Below, piece by piece: positions 7,480 to 15,464 of a stretch of 37,027 bases of DNA. The first letter of the stretch is position 1. Every line of letters begins with the position of its first letter. The DNA is taken from the NCBI RefSeq assembly GCF_003143855.1, contig NZ_QFRK01000021.1:4-37030 (forward strand), in the 5' to 3' direction. This DNA comes from Streptomyces sp. NWU339 (GTDB lineage Bacteria; Actinomycetota; Actinomycetes; Streptomycetales; Streptomycetaceae). Below the pieces are notes generated by a model. It ran no database searches. It had not been told where the DNA came from and was given only the letters and a program-made list of their open reading frames with translations. The translations under genes and the position numbers were made by a program.

Positions 7480-8034
7480 ATGGCCAGTGCCACCACCTTG
7501 TCCCGCCCCGCCGCCGCGACGTCCGGCCAGGAGGGCCCCGCCGCCCCCGCCCGCGCCTACGACATCGGTCTGCTGGTCCTGCGTCTCGTGCTCGGTCTGA
7601 CGATGGCCGTGCACGGCGCCCAGAAGCTGTTCGGCTGGTTCGGCGGGGGCGGTGTCGAGGGCACCGGCATGTTCTTCGGGTCCCTCGGCTACCCCTCGCC
7701 CGAGGCGTTCGCCGTCGTGGCCGGGCTCACCGAGACCCTCGGCGGGCTCGGACTCGCGCTCGGTCTGTTCACCCCGCTCGCCGCAGCGGCCGTCGCCGGC
7801 ACGCTGGTCAACGCGATCGCCGTGAAGTGGGGCGGCGGCTTCTTCGCCCCGGAGGGCGTGGAGTACGAGCTCCTCATCACCCTGGCCGCGGTGGCGCTCG
7901 CCCTGACCGGCCCCGGCCGGATCGCCGTGGACCGGCTGCTGCCCTGGCTGCGCACGCACCGCCTCACGTACGGCGTCGCCGCGGTCGTGCTCGGCGCCGT
8001 GGTGGCCGGCGTCACCCTGCTGCTGCGCCACTGA
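7480..8034 (+). CDS. DoxX-family membrane protein
   Basis: A 184-residue integral membrane protein with four hydrophobic segments (around residues 28-48, 72-95, 97-115 and 125-145, plus a C-terminal one near 160-182) and the DoxX hallmark MAVHGAQKLFGWFGGGG. DoxX/MauD-like proteins are linked to redox stress and thiol homeostasis. The ATG at 7480 follows CGAGGAG at a suitable distance. It is divergent from the esterase across a palindrome-rich promoter, suggesting joint induction by a redox- or phenolic-sensing MarR protein (inferred). A strong hairpin follows the stop. Confidence 0.9.
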   Translation: MASATTLSRPAAATSGQEGPAAPARAYDIGLLVLRLVLGLTMAVHGAQKLFGWFGGGGVEGTGMFFGSLGYPSPEAFAVVAGLTETLGGLGLALGLFTPLAAAAVAGTLVNAIAVKWGGGFFAPEGVEYELLITLAAVALALTGPGRIAVDRLLPWLRTHRLTYGVAAVVLGAVVAGVTLLLRH

Positions 8035-8062
8035 CCCGGCGGGCGGTACCCCGGTCGGCGCC

Positions 8063-8101
8063 GGGTGCGGGCCGCCGTCTCCGTGACGGCGGCCCGCACC
8101 C
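8063..8101. terminator. Strong bidirectional terminator
   Basis: A perfect 17-base stem (GGGTGCGGGCCGCCGTC and its complement) with a 5-base loop lies between the convergent DoxX and arabinofuranosidase genes. This is very stable and typical of streptomycete factor-independent terminators lacking a T run. Confidence 0.85.
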
Positions 8102-8107
8102 TGACCA

Positions 8108-10603
8108 CTACCGCTGCTTGATCCGCAGGAACGTCACCGAGTGCGCCGGGAACGTGTACGTGAACCTGTCGGACACGCCCCGGAGCGTGGACGTCACCGG
8201 GGTCACCGGCGTGTCCGTCTCGGTGTTCACCGCGTCCGCGTCGGCGGCCAGCGTGGTGACCCGGGCGGTGGAGGCGGTCCTCACGCCACCGAGGTCGATC
8301 GCCGTGCGGGCCTCGGCCGGCTGGGCGTTGACGACCTTGACGATCAGGTCACCGGTCCGGTCGTCCTCGGTGACGACCTGACGGAACGGCTCGGCCGGCT
8401 TGTCGTCGGTGAAACCTCCCCATTCCTGACCGTCGAGGTAGAGGGTCACCTGGCGGCCGCGCACCTTGATGTCGATGTCGTAGGCGCGGCCCGTCTCGAT
8501 CGAACCAGCTTTGGAGATCAGCGTCGACTTGCCGCCGTCCACGGCCTGTTCGACCGCGGACCGGGTGTTGTTCCAGCCACCCAGGTTCCACCAGTAGTAG
8601 GTGCCGGTGTCCTTGACCCCGAAGGCGACGAGGAAACCTTCCTTGCCGGATTTCTTGGTCGCCCTCACGTGCAGGTCGTAGTTCTGCCAGGCCGGGTCGC
8701 CCGCCGTGACCATGGTGTTCTCGGCGGTCGCGTCGGTCTGGAGGTACTGCCCGTCCTGGACGGTCCAGCTGCCGCCCCCGGTGTGCGTCCACTGCGCGGC
8801 GCCGTCGGAGAAGTCGTCGCCGAGCAGCGGCGTCCCGTCGGCGGCGGTCACCCGTACGTCGTCGTAGGCAGCGCTGGTGGCCCAGGTCGACAGGCCGACG
8901 GCACCGGTGAGGGGACCGCTGACGTCCGGTGTGCCGCTCGCCTCCGAGGGGACCACGCGGTCGCCGACGTTGGTCATGAACAGCTTCTGGACCTCGTAGT
9001 CGGCCGAGCCCCACGAGGCGTGGTTGTTGAACCAGATCATGTCCGGCGACCACTGGACGTAGTCCTCGTTGGCGAGCAGCGGCGCGTACGAGGCGAGTTC
9101 GACGACGTCCGCGTTGCGTTCCAGGCCGGTCATGAACGCGGCTTCGGCCAGGCCGTTCTTCCAGGCGTTGCCCTGTGAGGCGTACTCGCCGAGGAAGACC
9201 TTCGGGCCGCCGCGGTCGTAGGAGTCGTAGCGGTCGTTGTTCTGCAGGAACCAGCGCGGGCTGTTGTAGTAGTGCTCGTCGACCATGTCGACGTCACCCT
9301 CGCGGTTGAGCTGCCAGGCGGTGTCGAAGGTCGTGCCGGAGTCGTCCGGGCCGGAGTTGGAGATGACGGTGATGTCCGGGTACTCGGCCTCGATGGCGGC
9401 CCGGAAGCGCTGGAAGCGGGCGAAGAACTCGTGCGGCAGGTTCTCCTCGTTGCCGACCCCGATGTGGGTGAGGCCGAAGGGTTTGCGGTGCCCCATCTCG
9501 GCGCGCACCTTGCCCCAGGTCGAGTTCGCCGGGCCGTTGGCGAACTCGATCAGGTCCAGGGTGTCCTGGATGTGCCGCTTCAGCAGCGCCTCGTCGTCAG
9601 TGGCCCGGTTCTGGCCGCATCCGGTGACGAGGGCGGGCACGACGGGCAGCGGCATCGCGCCGACGTCCTCGGCGAAGCGGAAGTACTCGTAGTACCCGAG
9701 GCCGTAACTCTGGTTGTATCCCCAGAAGTTGGCGTTGGTGGCTCGTTCCTCCACCGGCCCGACGGTGTCCTTCCACTGGTAGGAGCGCTTGCGCTGCCAG
9801 CCGGAGGCCTCGCTGTAGTCCTCCATGGAGCCGGTGTTGACCAGGCAGCCGCCGGGGAAGCGCACGAAGCCGGGTTTCAGGGCGGCGATCTTCTCGGCGA
9901 GGTCCTTGCGCAGGCCGTTCGGCTGGTTCTTGTAGGTGTCGCGCGGGAACAGGGACACCATGTCGAGGGCCGCGTCGCCGGAGGAGGCGACGGCGAGACG
10001 GCCGCGGTTGCTGGTGCGGGTCGCGGTGAAAGTGGCCTTGTACTGAACCCAGTCGCCCTTGGCGGCCACCCGTCGGGCGGTCCCGAGCTCGCCGACGGCG
10101 TCCTTGAGCGTGGCGGTGAGGGTGGTGCCTCTCTCGGCCCTGGCCCAGACGGAGAAGTCGTAGCGCTTGCCCCGCTCCACCCGGAGGCCGGTGTTGTAGC
10201 CGGTGTTCGTGACGGAGGAACCCGCCGCCAGGGAGAGGTAGTTGCGGTTGCGTTCGTTGAGCCGGCCGGAGTCGTTCCGCACCTCGGCCGTGCCGCCGAC
10301 CGTCCAGGAGGTCAGGGGTGTGTAGGAGCCGTGGTCGGCGGTGGAGTACTCGAAGGACCTGTTCTGCACGAGTTCGGCGTACAGCCCGCCGTCGGCGGCC
10401 CGGTTGATGTCCTCGAAGAAGACGCCGTACATCGTGTCGCCGATCGCGGCGCCCTCGGCGCCCGGGTCGACGGTGATCGTGTAGTCGGTGACGTCCTCGG
10501 CGTGCGCGGGGGCGGGCGGCAGGGCCGCGGCCGTCAGTAACGCGGTGGCGGTGAGACCGGTTCTGAGATGGGCGCGAGTGCGGGTGCGGGCGGTGCGTGA
10601 CAT
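8108..10603 (-). CDS. Secreted GH51 alpha-L-arabinofuranosidase with accessory carbohydrate-binding domains
   Basis: An 831-residue exported hydrolase that removes arabinofuranosyl groups from arabinan or arabinoxylan. The signal peptide covers residues 1-~35 (arginine-rich start, hydrophobic core, cleavage after AHA). Residues ~80-220 look like a CBM4-type module. The catalytic barrel follows: general acid/base Glu386 in GVGNEEN and nucleophile Glu473 in VFLGEYAS. Residues ~660-790 form a LamG-like concanavalin fold (YYWWNLGGWNNTRSAVEQ). The C-terminus is a small beta domain. The ATG at 10603 has CGGAG upstream; a longer open frame enters the promoter. Codon 22, inside the signal peptide, is TTA, so expression may need bldA tRNA. 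TTCGA-type repeats upstream may bind a sugar regulator. Confidence 0.93.
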   Translation of the reverse strand: MSRTARTRTRAHLRTGLTATALLTAAALPPAPAHAEDVTDYTITVDPGAEGAAIGDTMYGVFFEDINRAADGGLYAELVQNRSFEYSTADHGSYTPLTSWTVGGTAEVRNDSGRLNERNRNYLSLAAGSSVTNTGYNTGLRVERGKRYDFSVWARAERGTTLTATLKDAVGELGTARRVAAKGDWVQYKATFTATRTSNRGRLAVASSGDAALDMVSLFPRDTYKNQPNGLRKDLAEKIAALKPGFVRFPGGCLVNTGSMEDYSEASGWQRKRSYQWKDTVGPVEERATNANFWGYNQSYGLGYYEYFRFAEDVGAMPLPVVPALVTGCGQNRATDDEALLKRHIQDTLDLIEFANGPANSTWGKVRAEMGHRKPFGLTHIGVGNEENLPHEFFARFQRFRAAIEAEYPDITVISNSGPDDSGTTFDTAWQLNREGDVDMVDEHYYNSPRWFLQNNDRYDSYDRGGPKVFLGEYASQGNAWKNGLAEAAFMTGLERNADVVELASYAPLLANEDYVQWSPDMIWFNNHASWGSADYEVQKLFMTNVGDRVVPSEASGTPDVSGPLTGAVGLSTWATSAAYDDVRVTAADGTPLLGDDFSDGAAQWTHTGGGSWTVQDGQYLQTDATAENTMVTAGDPAWQNYDLHVRATKKSGKEGFLVAFGVKDTGTYYWWNLGGWNNTRSAVEQAVDGGKSTLISKAGSIETGRAYDIDIKVRGRQVTLYLDGQEWGGFTDDKPAEPFRQVVTEDDRTGDLIVKVVNAQPAEARTAIDLGGVRTASTARVTTLAADADAVNTETDTPVTPVTSTLRGVSDRFTYTFPAHSVTFLRIKQR

Positions 10604-10657
10604 GGATACTCCGCGGCTCTCTGGGAGGGGTGGAGCTTCACTGGACCATTCAGGTTG

Positions 10658-10690
10658 TTCGATATTTCGAGCGACGGTCAGCACTTCGAA
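10658..10690. promoter_or_regulatory. TTCGA inverted repeats upstream of arabinofuranosidase
   Basis: TTCGATATTTCGA (10658-10670) and TTCGAA (10685-10690) are short inverted repeats in the divergent promoter region of the GH51 and DUF6314 genes. An operator role for a sugar-responsive repressor is inferred from position only. Confidence 0.3.
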
Positions 10691-10763
10691 CGGCAAGATA
10701 GGGAGGAGGCAGGAGCACGTCAATGGTGCGTGCGGCGACGGACACAAGGGGGAACGCGACGGA

Positions 10764-11204
10764 ATGGGCGAGTTCTGGCCGGTACCGGACGCACTGACCT
10801 ATCTCGGCGGACGCTGGCGGGTGACCCGGACCGTGCGGGACCTCGCGAGCGGCGACCTGGGGCGCTTCGAGGGAACCACGCTTTTCAGCCCGCTCGAGGG
10901 CGGCGGCCTGCTGCACCAGGAGTCCGGCACCTTCACCTGGCGGGGTGTCCCCCGGCCCGCCGAACGCACCCTGCGCTTCCTCCCCGGACCCGGCGGCGTG
11001 GTGGACGTGCGGTTCGCGGACGGCCGGCCGTTCCACGACCTGGATCTCTCGACGGGCCGGTACGTCGCCGACCACCCCTGTGCCGCGGACCTCTACCGGG
11101 GCGAGTTCACCGTCCGCGACGAGGACCACTGGCGGACCCTCTGGCGGGTGCGCGGCCCGGCCAAGGACCTGGAGCTGGACACCGGCTACGGGCGTGTGCG
11201 CTGA
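10764..11204 (+). CDS. DUF6314 family protein
   Basis: A 146-residue cytoplasmic protein. The sequence MGEFWPVPDALTYLGGRW, a TLFSPLEGGGLLHQESG segment, and RPFHDLDLSTGRYVADHPC match the DUF6314 family, probably a lipocalin-like beta barrel; no function is established. The ATG at 10764 is preceded by a G-rich AAGGGGGAA about ten bases upstream, and conservation begins at this residue. Its last 19 bases overlap the end of the convergent phosphatase-fold gene, so no terminator separates them. Confidence 0.82.
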   Translation: MGEFWPVPDALTYLGGRWRVTRTVRDLASGDLGRFEGTTLFSPLEGGGLLHQESGTFTWRGVPRPAERTLRFLPGPGGVVDVRFADGRPFHDLDLSTGRYVADHPCAADLYRGEFTVRDEDHWRTLWRVRGPAKDLELDTGYGRVR

Positions 11205-11779
11205 GGGGAGACACCCTCGATGCGCAGGCTCCAGCGGCCCGCCTGCCCGGTGACGCTGACCCGCGACAGCGCGCGGACGTCGATGTTCCAGTAGGTCGCG
11301 GGCGGCGCCTTCAGTGCGTACACCAGCGCGGCGCGGATCACGGAGGGCTCGGCCACCGCCACCACCCGGAAGTTCTCCTCCAGCGGCCGGGTGTCCAGCC
11401 AGCCGCCCACGCGGGTGATGAAGTCCAGCAGCGACTCCCCGCCGTGCACGGTGGCCCGCGGGTCGGCGAGCCAGGCGTCCACGGCCTCCGGCTCCCGGGC
11501 CATCGCCTCGCCCAGGGTCAGCCCGCGCCAGCGGCCCATGTCGCAGTCGCGCAGGGCGAGCTGGACCAGCGGGGCGTAGCCGAGCCCGTCCCCGGTGGCA
11601 CGGCTGCGCGGGTTCGGCGAGCAGTAGCGCAGGTCGGCCGCGGCGAGTGGCAGCAGCTCATGGGCGACGCGCTGCACCTCGCTCCACCCGGCCCGGTCGA
11701 GTGGCCGGTCGTCCTCGAAACGCTCGGTCAGCCGCGAGGAGCTCCCCGCTGCGGCAACGAACGTGACCCGAAGTGCCAT
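11186..11779 (-). CDS. Histidine-phosphatase-fold protein lacking catalytic histidines
   Basis: A 197-residue protein with the phosphoglycerate-mutase-like layout: CSPNPRSRATGDGLG (the second-arginine region), DMGRWRGLTLGEA, HGGESLLDFITRVGGWLD and AVAEPSVIRAALVYALKAP. The RHG motif expected at residues 10-12 reads AAG, and the second catalytic His, normally T-H-x-G-V-I-R, is replaced by AEPSVIR (Glu144). It should therefore be a pseudo-phosphatase, perhaps a phosphate-ligand sensor or binding partner. As I recall, homologues in other streptomycetes sit near CbtA/CbtB cobalt-transporter genes; neither is present here. The ATG at 11779 begins the conserved part. Its 3' end overlaps the convergent DUF6314 gene. 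Confidence 0.82.
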   Translation of the reverse strand: MALRVTFVAAAGSSSRLTERFEDDRPLDRAGWSEVQRVAHELLPLAAADLRYCSPNPRSRATGDGLGYAPLVQLALRDCDMGRWRGLTLGEAMAREPEAVDAWLADPRATVHGGESLLDFITRVGGWLDTRPLEENFRVVAVAEPSVIRAALVYALKAPPATYWNIDVRALSRVSVTGQAGRWSLRIEGVSPQRTRP

Positions 11780-12148
11780 GCGGCGATCGTCGGCCCCCCG
11801 GGGTGAGCAAATCAAGGGGTCCGGCCGGGGTGTTACCGAGCGTCCCTCAGGCATGGAGCACAGATCACGACCTGCCGGACAAGTGAGGTGAAACGTCTGC
11901 CCCTTCGCCCCGCTGCCCTCACTCGAGCAGACATGGCCTTCATGGCCGAATACTCGCAGGCCACCCGGCTGGGACGAGTGCTTTCCCCGGCACCTCACTC
12001 ATCCCAGCACCTCGTCGCAGGCAGCGTGCGGTCGCCGCCCGGAATCCGGAGCGCGGGGCCGCTCCCGTGCGGGGCGTGCCGGGTGGCGCGCCGCGCCGTA
12101 GACTCGAAGCCACGGACCGCTGCTCCCGCACTTGGTGAGGAGACCCCG
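11780..12148. other. Intergenic region with one long hairpin
   Basis: There is no supportable gene in 369 bases. It should hold divergent promoters for the phosphatase-fold gene and the DUF1918 gene. A TAGACT at 12099-12104 is a plausible -10 box for DUF1918. The 13-base-arm inverted repeat at 11968-12008 is listed separately. No cobalamin-riboswitch consensus was recognised. Confidence 0.4.
11968..12008. repeat. Long inverted repeat / hairpin
   Basis: GCTGGGACGAGTG and its near-complement CACTCATCCCAGC form a 13-base stem with one G-T wobble around a 15-base loop. It is far from any gene end on either strand, so it is not an obvious terminator. Confidence 0.6.
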
Positions 12149-12343
12149 ATGCGCGCAACTGTGGGCGACCAGCTTGTCCAGCACGGCAGGGTGGTCGGTC
12201 AGCACGACAAGGTGGCCGAGATCGTCGAAGTGATGGGCCAGAAGGGCGACCCGCCCTACCGCGTCCGCTTCGAGGACGGGCACGAGGCCGTGTGCTCACC
12301 CGGCCCCGATTCTGAGATCCGGCACAAGAACCGTCAGCGATGA
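12149..12343 (+). CDS. DUF1918 domain protein
   Basis: A 64-residue protein matching DUF1918 (MRATVGDQLVQHGRVVGQHD, then PYRVRFEDGHEAVCSPGPDS), an SH3-like mini-barrel found in actinobacteria and of unknown function. The ATG at 12149 has GAGGAG seven bases upstream. Third-position GC is high throughout. It is convergent with the GH10-like gene, with only 22 bases between them. Confidence 0.9.
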   Translation: MRATVGDQLVQHGRVVGQHDKVAEIVEVMGQKGDPPYRVRFEDGHEAVCSPGPDSEIRHKNRQR

Positions 12344-12365
12344 CCCGGCGACCGCCGGTGGTGGA

Positions 12366-13625
12366 TCAACGTGGGGGTGTCGCTGGCCGCCCGTAGTGGT
12401 CGGCGACCACCCGCGCCATCGCGCCGACCGGGTCGGTGCTCAGTTCCCGGGCGGCGAAGAAGACGTGCCCGCGCACCTGCGGGTGCTCCTCGGCGAGCGT
12501 GAGGTGCCGGGAGAGTTCGGCCGGATCCTGCCAGGGGGCGGGCTGCGCCGGGTCGCCCGCCTTGTAGAGCGCCTCGCCCACGTACAGCTGTGTCCCGGAG
12601 CCCTCCACGGCCGCGGACCACCAGGCCAGCAGCTTCGCGTAGTCGGCGGCGGCAAAGCCGATGTTCCAGTAGAGCTGGGGGCAGATGTAGTCGATCCAGT
12701 TCTCCCGCGCCCACCGGCGGGTGTCGGCGTGCAGATCGTCGTAGGTCTGCACGCCGGCCCGGGTTTCTGAGCCGAGCCGGTCGGTTGCCGCGTTGCGCCA
12801 CACCCCGAAGGGGCTGATGCCGAAGCGGGTGCCGGGCCGGATCTCCCGGACGCGGGCCGCCGTCTCGCGCACCAGCCGGTCGATGTTGTCCCGCCGCCAG
12901 GCCGCCCGGTCGGGGAAGGCGCCACCGTGGGCGTCGTAGGCGGTGTCGTCGTCGAAGCTCTGCCCCGGCACGGGGTACGGGTAGAAGTAGTCGTCGAAGT
13001 GGACCGCGTCGACGGGATACCGGCGCACCGCGTCGAGCATCGCCTCCACGGCGAAGGCGCGGACCTCGGGCAACCCGGGGTTGTAGTAGAGCTTTCCGCC
13101 GTACGGGACCACCCAGCCGGGGTTCCGGCGGGCCGGGTGCGTGGCGGCGAGCCGGGTGGGGTCGGTGTGCGGGGCGACCCGGTACGGGTTGAACCAGGCG
13201 TGCAGTTCCAGGCCGCGGGCGTGGGCCTCGGTGACGGCGGTGCCCAGCGGGTCCCAGCCGGGATGCGTGCCCTGGGTGCCGGTGAGGTACGCGGACCAGG
13301 GTTCGTACGGGGACGGCCACAGGGCGTCGGCCGTGGGCCGTACCTGGAGGATCACGGTGTTGAGCCGGTTGCGGACGGCGGTGTCGAGGTGGGCGATCAG
13401 CTCGGCCCGCTGCCGGTCGGCGCTCAGTCCCGGACGCGACGGCCAGTCCCGGTTGGCCACGGTCGCCAGCCACACGCCCCGCATCTCCCCCGCCCTCGCT
13501 CCCCGGCCCCCCGCCGCACCCGAGGGCACGGGGCCCGGCCGGGCCGGGGTGGCCGAGGCCGCCGTCATCATCGTCGCTGCCGACAGCGCCACCGTCGCGA
13601 ACGCCCTGCGTGACACTCGTCCCAT
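12366..13625 (-). CDS. Tat-exported glycoside hydrolase family 10-like protein (GHL10/DUF187)
   Basis: A 419-residue exported protein of the GHL10/DUF187 (YngK-like) family, a TIM barrel presumed to act on cell-wall or other glycans. Residues 5-9 give the twin-arginine motif SRRAF followed by a hydrophobic stretch and ATPA, indicating Tat export. Family motifs include MRGVWLATVANRDWPS, LQVRPTADALWPS, AWFNPYRVAP, VDAVHFDDYFYPYPVP and ISPFGVWRN. The usual acidic active-site candidates are the DD pair in HFDDYF. The ATG at 13625 has GCAGGTG upstream. A palindrome at 13661-13676 may regulate it. The substrate is not known. Confidence 0.9.
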   Translation of the reverse strand: MGRVSRRAFATVALSAATMMTAASATPARPGPVPSGAAGGRGARAGEMRGVWLATVANRDWPSRPGLSADRQRAELIAHLDTAVRNRLNTVILQVRPTADALWPSPYEPWSAYLTGTQGTHPGWDPLGTAVTEAHARGLELHAWFNPYRVAPHTDPTRLAATHPARRNPGWVVPYGGKLYYNPGLPEVRAFAVEAMLDAVRRYPVDAVHFDDYFYPYPVPGQSFDDDTAYDAHGGAFPDRAAWRRDNIDRLVRETAARVREIRPGTRFGISPFGVWRNAATDRLGSETRAGVQTYDDLHADTRRWARENWIDYICPQLYWNIGFAAADYAKLLAWWSAAVEGSGTQLYVGEALYKAGDPAQPAPWQDPAELSRHLTLAEEHPQVRGHVFFAARELSTDPVGAMARVVADHYGRPATPPR

Positions 13626-13660
13626 TTCACACCTGCCACAAAAGCCGCGATCCGCCCGAT

Positions 13661-13676
13661 CACGGACCGTTCCGTG
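13661..13676. promoter_or_regulatory. Palindrome upstream of GH10-like gene
   Basis: CACGGACCGTTCCGTG has 6-base perfect arms (CACGGA/TCCGTG), 36 bases before the GHL10 start. It is a possible operator; binding protein unknown. Confidence 0.35.
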
Positions 13677-13697
13677 CTCAGCATGCCCGCCCCGCAC

Positions 13698-13726
13698 GAT
13701 CGATCATCGATCCTGCCGGGTAGCGT
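13698..13726 (+). promoter_or_regulatory. Promoter with perfect palindrome for the 3-hydroxybutyryl-CoA dehydrogenase gene
   Basis: GATCGATCATCGATC (13698-13712) is a perfect 15-base palindrome around a central C. Its first six bases can serve as a -35 box exactly 17 bases before TAGCGT (13721-13726). A repressor bound here would occlude RNA polymerase. The predicted leader is about 145 bases and contains a repeated CAGAGCCGT (13793-13801 and 13830-13838). Confidence 0.4.
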
Positions 13727-13878
13727 GCACGAACGGAGCAGGACGCCGCGACCCGGCACCCCTGCCGGAGCCGCAGAGCGAAGTCGCAGAGCAGAGCCGT
13801 GGAACTGGGCGGCGGAACAGCGGTAGAACAGAGCCGTAACAGCGCAGACGAACCGCGCAGGGAAGCGAAAGGGACGAT

Positions 13879-14739
13879 GTGACCGACATCGAACGCGTCG
13901 GAGTGGTGGGCTGCGGCCAGATGGGCGCGGGAATCGCCGAGGTGTGCGCTCGCGCCGGACTGCACGTGATGGTCGCGGAGACCACCGGCGAGGCCCTGGA
14001 GATCGGCCGTACCCGGCTGTACAACTCCCTCACGAAGGCGGCCGAGCGCGGCAAGATCACGGCGGAGGAGCTGGAGGCCGCCCAGGCCCGGCTGAGCTTC
14101 ACCACGGACCTCGGCGAGTTCGCCGACCGCGACCTGGTGATCGAGGCCGTCGTCGAGAACGAGCAGGTCAAGACGGAGATCTTCCAGGTGCTCGACCAGG
14201 TGGTGACCCGGCCGGACGCCATCCTGGCCTCCAACACCTCCTCCATCCCGCTGGTGAAGCTGGCGGTCGCCACCTCGCGGCCCGACCACGTCATCGGCAT
14301 CCACTTCTTCAACCCGGCCCCCGTGCAGCAGCTGGTCGAACTGATCCCGGCGCTCACCACCTCCGAGGGCACGATCAGCCGGGCGCAGATCTTCACCGAG
14401 AAGGTGCTGGGCAAGCACGCGATCCACGCCCAGGACCGTTCCGGGTTCGTCGTGAACGCGCTGCTGATCCCGTACCTGCTCTCCGCGATCCGGATGTTCG
14501 AGTCGGGCATCGCCAGCCGTGAGGACATCGACAACGGCATGGAGATGGGCTGTGCCCACCCGATGGGCCCGCTGAAGCTGTCCGACCTGATCGGCCTGGA
14601 CACGGTGGCCTCGGTCGCGCACTCGATGTACGAGGAGTACAAGGAGCCGCTGTACGCCGCTCCCCCGCTGCTCCAGCGCATGGTCGACGCGGGCCGTCTG
14701 GGCCGCAAGAGCGGCTCCGGCTTCTACAGCTACGGCTGA
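13879..14739 (+). CDS. 3-hydroxybutyryl-CoA dehydrogenase
   Basis: A 286-residue NAD(P)-dependent dehydrogenase interconverting acetoacetyl-CoA and 3-hydroxybutyryl-CoA in short-chain fatty-acid and PHB-type metabolism and ethylmalonyl-CoA supply. The Rossmann motif GCGQMG is at residues 11-16, the substrate segment is ASNTSSIP, the catalytic histidine is His142 in GIHFFNPAPVQQLVE, and the C-terminal helical domain ends with GRLGRKSGSGFYSY. The GTG start at 13879 has an AAAGGGA upstream. It stands alone on its strand, with a strong hairpin after the stop. It could equally be called hbdA/paaH-like; I leave the symbol empty. Confidence 0.94.
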   Translation: MTDIERVGVVGCGQMGAGIAEVCARAGLHVMVAETTGEALEIGRTRLYNSLTKAAERGKITAEELEAAQARLSFTTDLGEFADRDLVIEAVVENEQVKTEIFQVLDQVVTRPDAILASNTSSIPLVKLAVATSRPDHVIGIHFFNPAPVQQLVELIPALTTSEGTISRAQIFTEKVLGKHAIHAQDRSGFVVNALLIPYLLSAIRMFESGIASREDIDNGMEMGCAHPMGPLKLSDLIGLDTVASVAHSMYEEYKEPLYAAPPLLQRMVDAGRLGRKSGSGFYSYG

Positions 14740-14751
14740 GAGACGCTTCGT

Positions 14752-14779
14752 GGCCCGGCGCCCCGACGGGTGCCGGGCC
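14752..14779. terminator. Bidirectional terminator
   Basis: A 12-base stem (GGCCCGGCGCCC against GGGTGCCGGGCC, one G-T pair) with a 4-base loop lies in the 47 bases between the convergent dehydrogenase and NUDIX genes. Confidence 0.8.
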
Positions 14780-14786
14780 GTCGGCG

Positions 14787-15332
14787 TCAGGGCCTGCTGT
14801 CCTGGCCGAGCCTGAGATGGTGCAACAGCAGTAACGCGGCCGCCATGTTGGCGGCCGGGACCTCGCCGCGGGCGACCAGGTCGGGGACCACCTTCAGCGG
14901 CACCCACTCCCGGCGGTCCGACTCGAAGTCGTCCACCGGGTGTCCGACGTATTCGCCCTCGTCGGCCCAGTAGATGTGGTGCCGGGCGTCGGTGAGCCCG
15001 TTGGACGGCTCCACACTCATGAGGTGGTGCAGGGGCCCGGGCCGCCAGCCGGTCTCCTCCTCCAGCTCCCGGGCCGCCGCCCGGACGACGTCCTCGCCGT
15101 CCTCGACCACACCGGCCGCGAGCTCCCACCCCCAGCTGTCGGTGATGAAGCGGTGACGCCACAGGAGGAGGACCTCGTTGGCCTCGTTCACCACCGTGGC
15201 CACGGCGACGGGCCGCAGCCGGATGAGGAAGTGGTCGAGATGCCGGCCGTCCGGTAGTTCGACATCCGCGAGATTGACGCTGAACCAGCGGTTCGAGTAC
15301 ACAATTTGTTCGTTCTGCTTCGTCCATTGCAC
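14787..15332 (-). CDS. NUDIX hydrolase with a TTA codon
   Basis: A 181-residue NUDIX pyrophosphohydrolase, ADP-ribose/sugar-nucleotide type by likeness. The canonical NUDIX box Gx5Ex7REUxEExGU is complete at residues 74-96 (GVVEDGEDVV, then RELEEETG), so it should be active with Mg2+. The GTG start at 15332 follows GGAAGGTGG with a 6-base spacer; an ATG 22 codons upstream has no ribosome binding site. Codon 167 (14834-14832) is TTA, the bldA codon, so full-length synthesis may be limited to late growth. It lies 132 bases behind the NsdA-like gene on the same strand, and co-transcription is possible. Confidence 0.92.
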   Translation of the reverse strand: MQWTKQNEQIVYSNRWFSVNLADVELPDGRHLDHFLIRLRPVAVATVVNEANEVLLLWRHRFITDSWGWELAAGVVEDGEDVVRAAARELEEETGWRPGPLHHLMSVEPSNGLTDARHHIYWADEGEYVGHPVDDFESDRREWVPLKVVPDLVARGEVPAANMAAALLLLHHLRLGQDSRP

Positions 15333-15464
15333 GGTTATGCCACCTTCCGCTGAGTGAGTGGCAATATCGCAGCAGCAGCGGTCCGGCAGCAGGCGCACAG
15401 GAGGCCGCCCGCGACGCAGCGGACGGCGCGACGCGGGCGCACTCCGCGGCCACCTGCGGCGGGC

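Noticed and set aside
11840..11940. Short 36-codon minus-strand ORF upstream of the phosphatase-fold gene
   Set aside because: Arg-rich, no SD, no recognisable features; probably chance.
11780..12148. Cobalamin riboswitch upstream of the phosphatase-fold gene
   Set aside because: Considered because I recall homologues next to cobalt transporters, but the conserved B12-box and core segments were not found on either strand.
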